From a bacterium (lineage in GTDB: Bacteria; Cyanobacteriota; Vampirovibrionia; Gastranaerophilales; Gastranaerophilaceae), in assembly GCA_017482685.1 (NCBI GenBank), contig JAFUMP010000029.1:1-52782 (forward strand): a stretch of DNA of 52,782 nt, in the 5' to 3' direction. The notes beneath the pieces were generated by a model, which was given only the letters and a program-made list of their open reading frames with translations, searched no databases and was not told where the DNA came from. Shown piece after piece: positions 51,307 through 52,782 of the stretch. The stretch's first letter is position 1. Each line of letters starts with the position of its first letter. A program made the translations under genes and the position numbers.

Positions 51307-52091
51307 TGAAAGATGTTCAAAACCAATCTGATTCAAGGGGTGTAGAGATTCAAAAAGTAGGGATTAAGGATTTTGAATTACCTATTGTTATACAAAGAAA
51401 AGATGCTGAGGATAAAGTTATTTATGCATCTGCAACTTGTGGTGTGACATTACCTGCGCATTATAAAGGAACTCACATGTCACGCTTTGTTGAGGTTTTG
51501 AACGAATGGCGTGGTAAAAAAACACTAGATATAAAAAATTGTGTAGAAGCAATGGTTGAAAAGTTGGATGCAAAATCTGCTTATTTGAAATTCGACTTTA
51601 AATATTTTATTGATAAAAAATCTCCTGTAACAGGCATTTCAGCACCAATGTGCTATGATTGTACTTTTGAGGGAGTGTTAGATAATTACCAAGAAGAAGA
51701 TGAAGAATATAGATTTTTTCTAGGGGTAAAAGTTCCTGTAACAACACTTTGTCCGTGTTCTAAAGAGATTTCAAATTATGGCGCACATAATCAACGTGCA
51801 ATAGTATCTGTAAAGGTTACTTATCCGGAAGACGAGCATGTTTGGATAGAAGATTTAGTTTCGAGAATTGAAAAAACTGCTTCATCTGAGCTTTATCCGC
51901 TTTTAAAACGAGAAGACGAAAAATATGTTACTGAACACGCTTATGATAATCCAAAATTTGTAGAAGACGTGCTTAGAGATGTTGTTTTAATGCTCAGAAA
52001 TGATGACAAAATTGATTCATTTGAGGTTGAATGTGAATCATTGGAGAGTATACATAACCACTCAGCTTGGGCATATCAGCAAGAGGGATAA
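51306..52091 (+). CDS. folE2: GTP cyclohydrolase FolE2 (type IB)
   Basis: The protein has 261 aa. ATCGVTLPAHYKGTHMSRFVEVL contains the substrate-binding HMSRF. VTTLCPCSKEISNYGAHNQRA has the conserved Cys/His region, and NHSAWAYQQ closes the active site. FolE2 makes dihydroneopterin triphosphate for folate (and queuosine/pterin) synthesis, and can use metals other than zinc. The start is the GTG at 51306, overlapping the previous stop; GGAG lies 11 bases upstream. No terminator hairpin is clear immediately after it. A zinc-responsive site was looked for and not found. Confidence 0.96.
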   Translation: MKDVQNQSDSRGVEIQKVGIKDFELPIVIQRKDAEDKVIYASATCGVTLPAHYKGTHMSRFVEVLNEWRGKKTLDIKNCVEAMVEKLDAKSAYLKFDFKYFIDKKSPVTGISAPMCYDCTFEGVLDNYQEEDEEYRFFLGVKVPVTTLCPCSKEISNYGAHNQRAIVSVKVTYPEDEHVWIEDLVSRIEKTASSELYPLLKREDEKYVTEHAYDNPKFVEDVLRDVVLMLRNDDKIDSFEVECESLESIHNHSAWAYQQEG

Positions 52092-52171
52092 ATTTCAAAA
52101 TTTTAAATTGAAAAAAGTAAGAAGTCTACGTAGAAATTGAGTTTTATAAAAAGTTTTTTATTAAAAAAAAG

Positions 52172-52304
52172 AAAAACCCCACTTTAGAAAAAGTCGGGTT
52201 CGGAATCTTTGTTAATAATTCCTCATGTGTAGAAGGTTAGTGTGTAGGTTGTATGAAAGGTTGTGTGTTATGTGTCGTTATATCCTGTGTATAAGTTTTG
52301 ATTA
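52172..52304 (-). ncRNA. Probable small RNA, about 130 nt, C/A-rich
   Basis: The minus strand carries the shared promoter (CTTTATATATATG, 52322-52310), then about 100 bases with few G, built of ACACAACC, CATACAACC and ACACTAACC-type units. It ends in a hairpin (AACCCGACTTT with AAAGTGGGGTT, one mismatch) followed by T5. The only reading frame after an ATG is four codons (ATGAGGAATTATTAA). This is a promoter-transcript-terminator unit without a protein. CTAACCTT at 52240-52233 is complementary to the AAGGTTAG box in several leaders in this window. Confidence 0.55.
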
Positions 52305-52375
52305 CTTACATATATATAAAGTATTTTTCTAATCTATAATTTCACTATCTGCTCAATATTGTTACAAAACTTTAC
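52305..52375 (-). promoter_or_regulatory. Shared orphan-gene promoter architecture, copy e
   Basis: In transcript direction: GTAAAGTTTTGTAACAAT (52375-52358), the closest match to the box 1 consensus, GTGAAATTATAG (52345-52334), and ATACTTTATATATATGTAAG (52324-52305). It drives the probable small RNA. Confidence 0.55.
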
Positions 52376-52437
52376 ATTTAAATTAAAAACTTGATTTTTT
52401 ATATTTATGAGTGATAATAATACTTGTAAAGAGTTAA

Positions 52438-52511
52438 CGCGGGTTGGAGCAGTCTGGTAGCTCGTCGGTCTCATAACCCGAAGGTCGTTGGTTCAAATAC
52501 AGCACCCGCAA
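52438..52511 (+). tRNA. Initiator-type tRNA-Met (CAT) with two broken stem pairs
   Basis: The sequence follows the bacterial tRNA-fMet pattern almost base for base: C1 opposite A72, anticodon loop CTCATAA and T loop TTCAAAT. It departs at four positions. T7-A66 keeps a pair. T31 against C39 breaks the third of the three G-C pairs typical of initiators. A61 opposite G53 breaks the last T-stem pair. CCA is not encoded (CAA follows the discriminator). Length is 74 bases without CCA. It may still work or be a second, decaying copy. Confidence 0.85.
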
Positions 52512-52523
52512 CAAATTTAAATA

Positions 52524-52557
52524 AAAAGACTTTCAAAGTAATATGGAAGTCTTTTTT
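52524..52557 (+). terminator. tRNA-Met terminator
   Basis: AAAAAGACTTTC and GGAAGTCTTTTTTT form a stem with a T7 tail, about 12 bases after the tRNA. Confidence 0.85.
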
Positions 52558-52639
52558 TGTTATTACAAGTTCGAAAGTTCAAGGTAATTAAGTTTTTATT
52601 GATGTATTTTATTGCTTAGTTTTGGTCGGAAGTCTTTTA

Positions 52640-52674
52640 CGTCATTGCGAGGGCGAAAGCCCGAAGCAATCTAG
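52640..52674. repeat. CGTCATTGCGAG-type intergenic repeat
   Basis: CGTCATTGCGAGGGCGAAAG then CCCGAAGCAATCTAG, with the inner palindrome GGGCGAAAGCCC, belongs to a repeat class found between genes in many bacterial genomes. The remaining bases to the window end (52560-52639 and 52675-52782) show no gene. Confidence 0.75.
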
Positions 52675-52782
52675 TCTTGGTGTATTTTAAATGGTCGGAT
52701 GTTTGCATTTTCAAACTACTCCAAGCGGATTTTGCACTCTGCCGAAAGAAAAGTGACTTTTGTTACTCACTGATCCTATATC

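Overview
The window is low-GC chromosomal DNA with short intergenic gaps. It reads best as a non-photosynthetic relative of cyanobacteria, Gastranaerophilales / Vampirovibrionia (Melainabacteria). This placement is an inference. It rests on AT-rich codon use, several unrelated prepilin-headed proteins, an AMIN-type amidase, YggT, an RNase Y-YmdB pair, a fermentative AdhE, an FlhB homologue beside a sigma factor, and many small lineage-specific proteins. No complete insertion sequence, phage or CRISPR array is visible.

Layout. 1-3.5 kb (minus strand): the 5' end of ahcY, two tiny genes, glmS, then a GNAT-like protein gene with a small tail-anchored protein gene. 3.8-11 kb (plus): a starch-synthase-like glycosyltransferase with extra tails, a metallo-beta-lactamase hydrolase, MTA phosphorylase, YggT, a TPR/glycosyltransferase fusion and a GT9 enzyme. 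11-13.3 kb (minus): a prepilin/YadA-head/S74 chimera and a one-domain LuxR regulator. 13.4-17.6 kb (plus): a coiled-coil protein and adhE. 17.6-20.2 kb is rich in RNA genes and repeats: tmRNA, tRNA-Val, a pilin gene, and partial copies of both RNA genes. 20.2-24.2 kb (plus): grpE, dnaJ, a secreted beta-propeller and an O-methyltransferase. 24.2-26.0 kb (minus): a sigma factor and FlhB. 26-36 kb: clpP, a PHP protein, a response regulator, rmuC, BaxI, murI and an amidase. 36-39 kb: a divergent promoter and a two-gene lineage-specific unit. 39-52 kb: prs, hsp20, a matrixin-like protein, a paralogous pair leading into mnmA, rnpA, rny, ymdB, a PHP phosphatase, a pilin, a LOG protein, aroQ and folE2. 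The window ends with a probable small RNA and an initiator-type tRNA.

How the parts connect. Housekeeping genes cover amino-sugar and peptidoglycan synthesis (glmS, murI, amidase), the methyl cycle and MTA salvage (ahcY, mtnP), nucleotide and folate synthesis (prs, folE2), RNA turnover and maturation (rny, rnpA, mnmA), and proteostasis (grpE, dnaJ, clpP, hsp20, tmRNA). The most distinctive layer is a set of orphan genes that appear to share one promoter design: an upstream box close to GTAAAGTTTTGTAACAAT, a GCAATTTTTCA-like box, and CTTTATATATATG. It lies before the GNAT-like gene, the coiled-coil gene, three small or hypothetical genes, the 636-aa protein and a probable sRNA. Several lineage-specific proteins also share a short N-terminal (V/I/L)-S-F motif and a C-terminal membrane anchor. 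Together these suggest an uncharacterised regulon of secreted or envelope-associated proteins.
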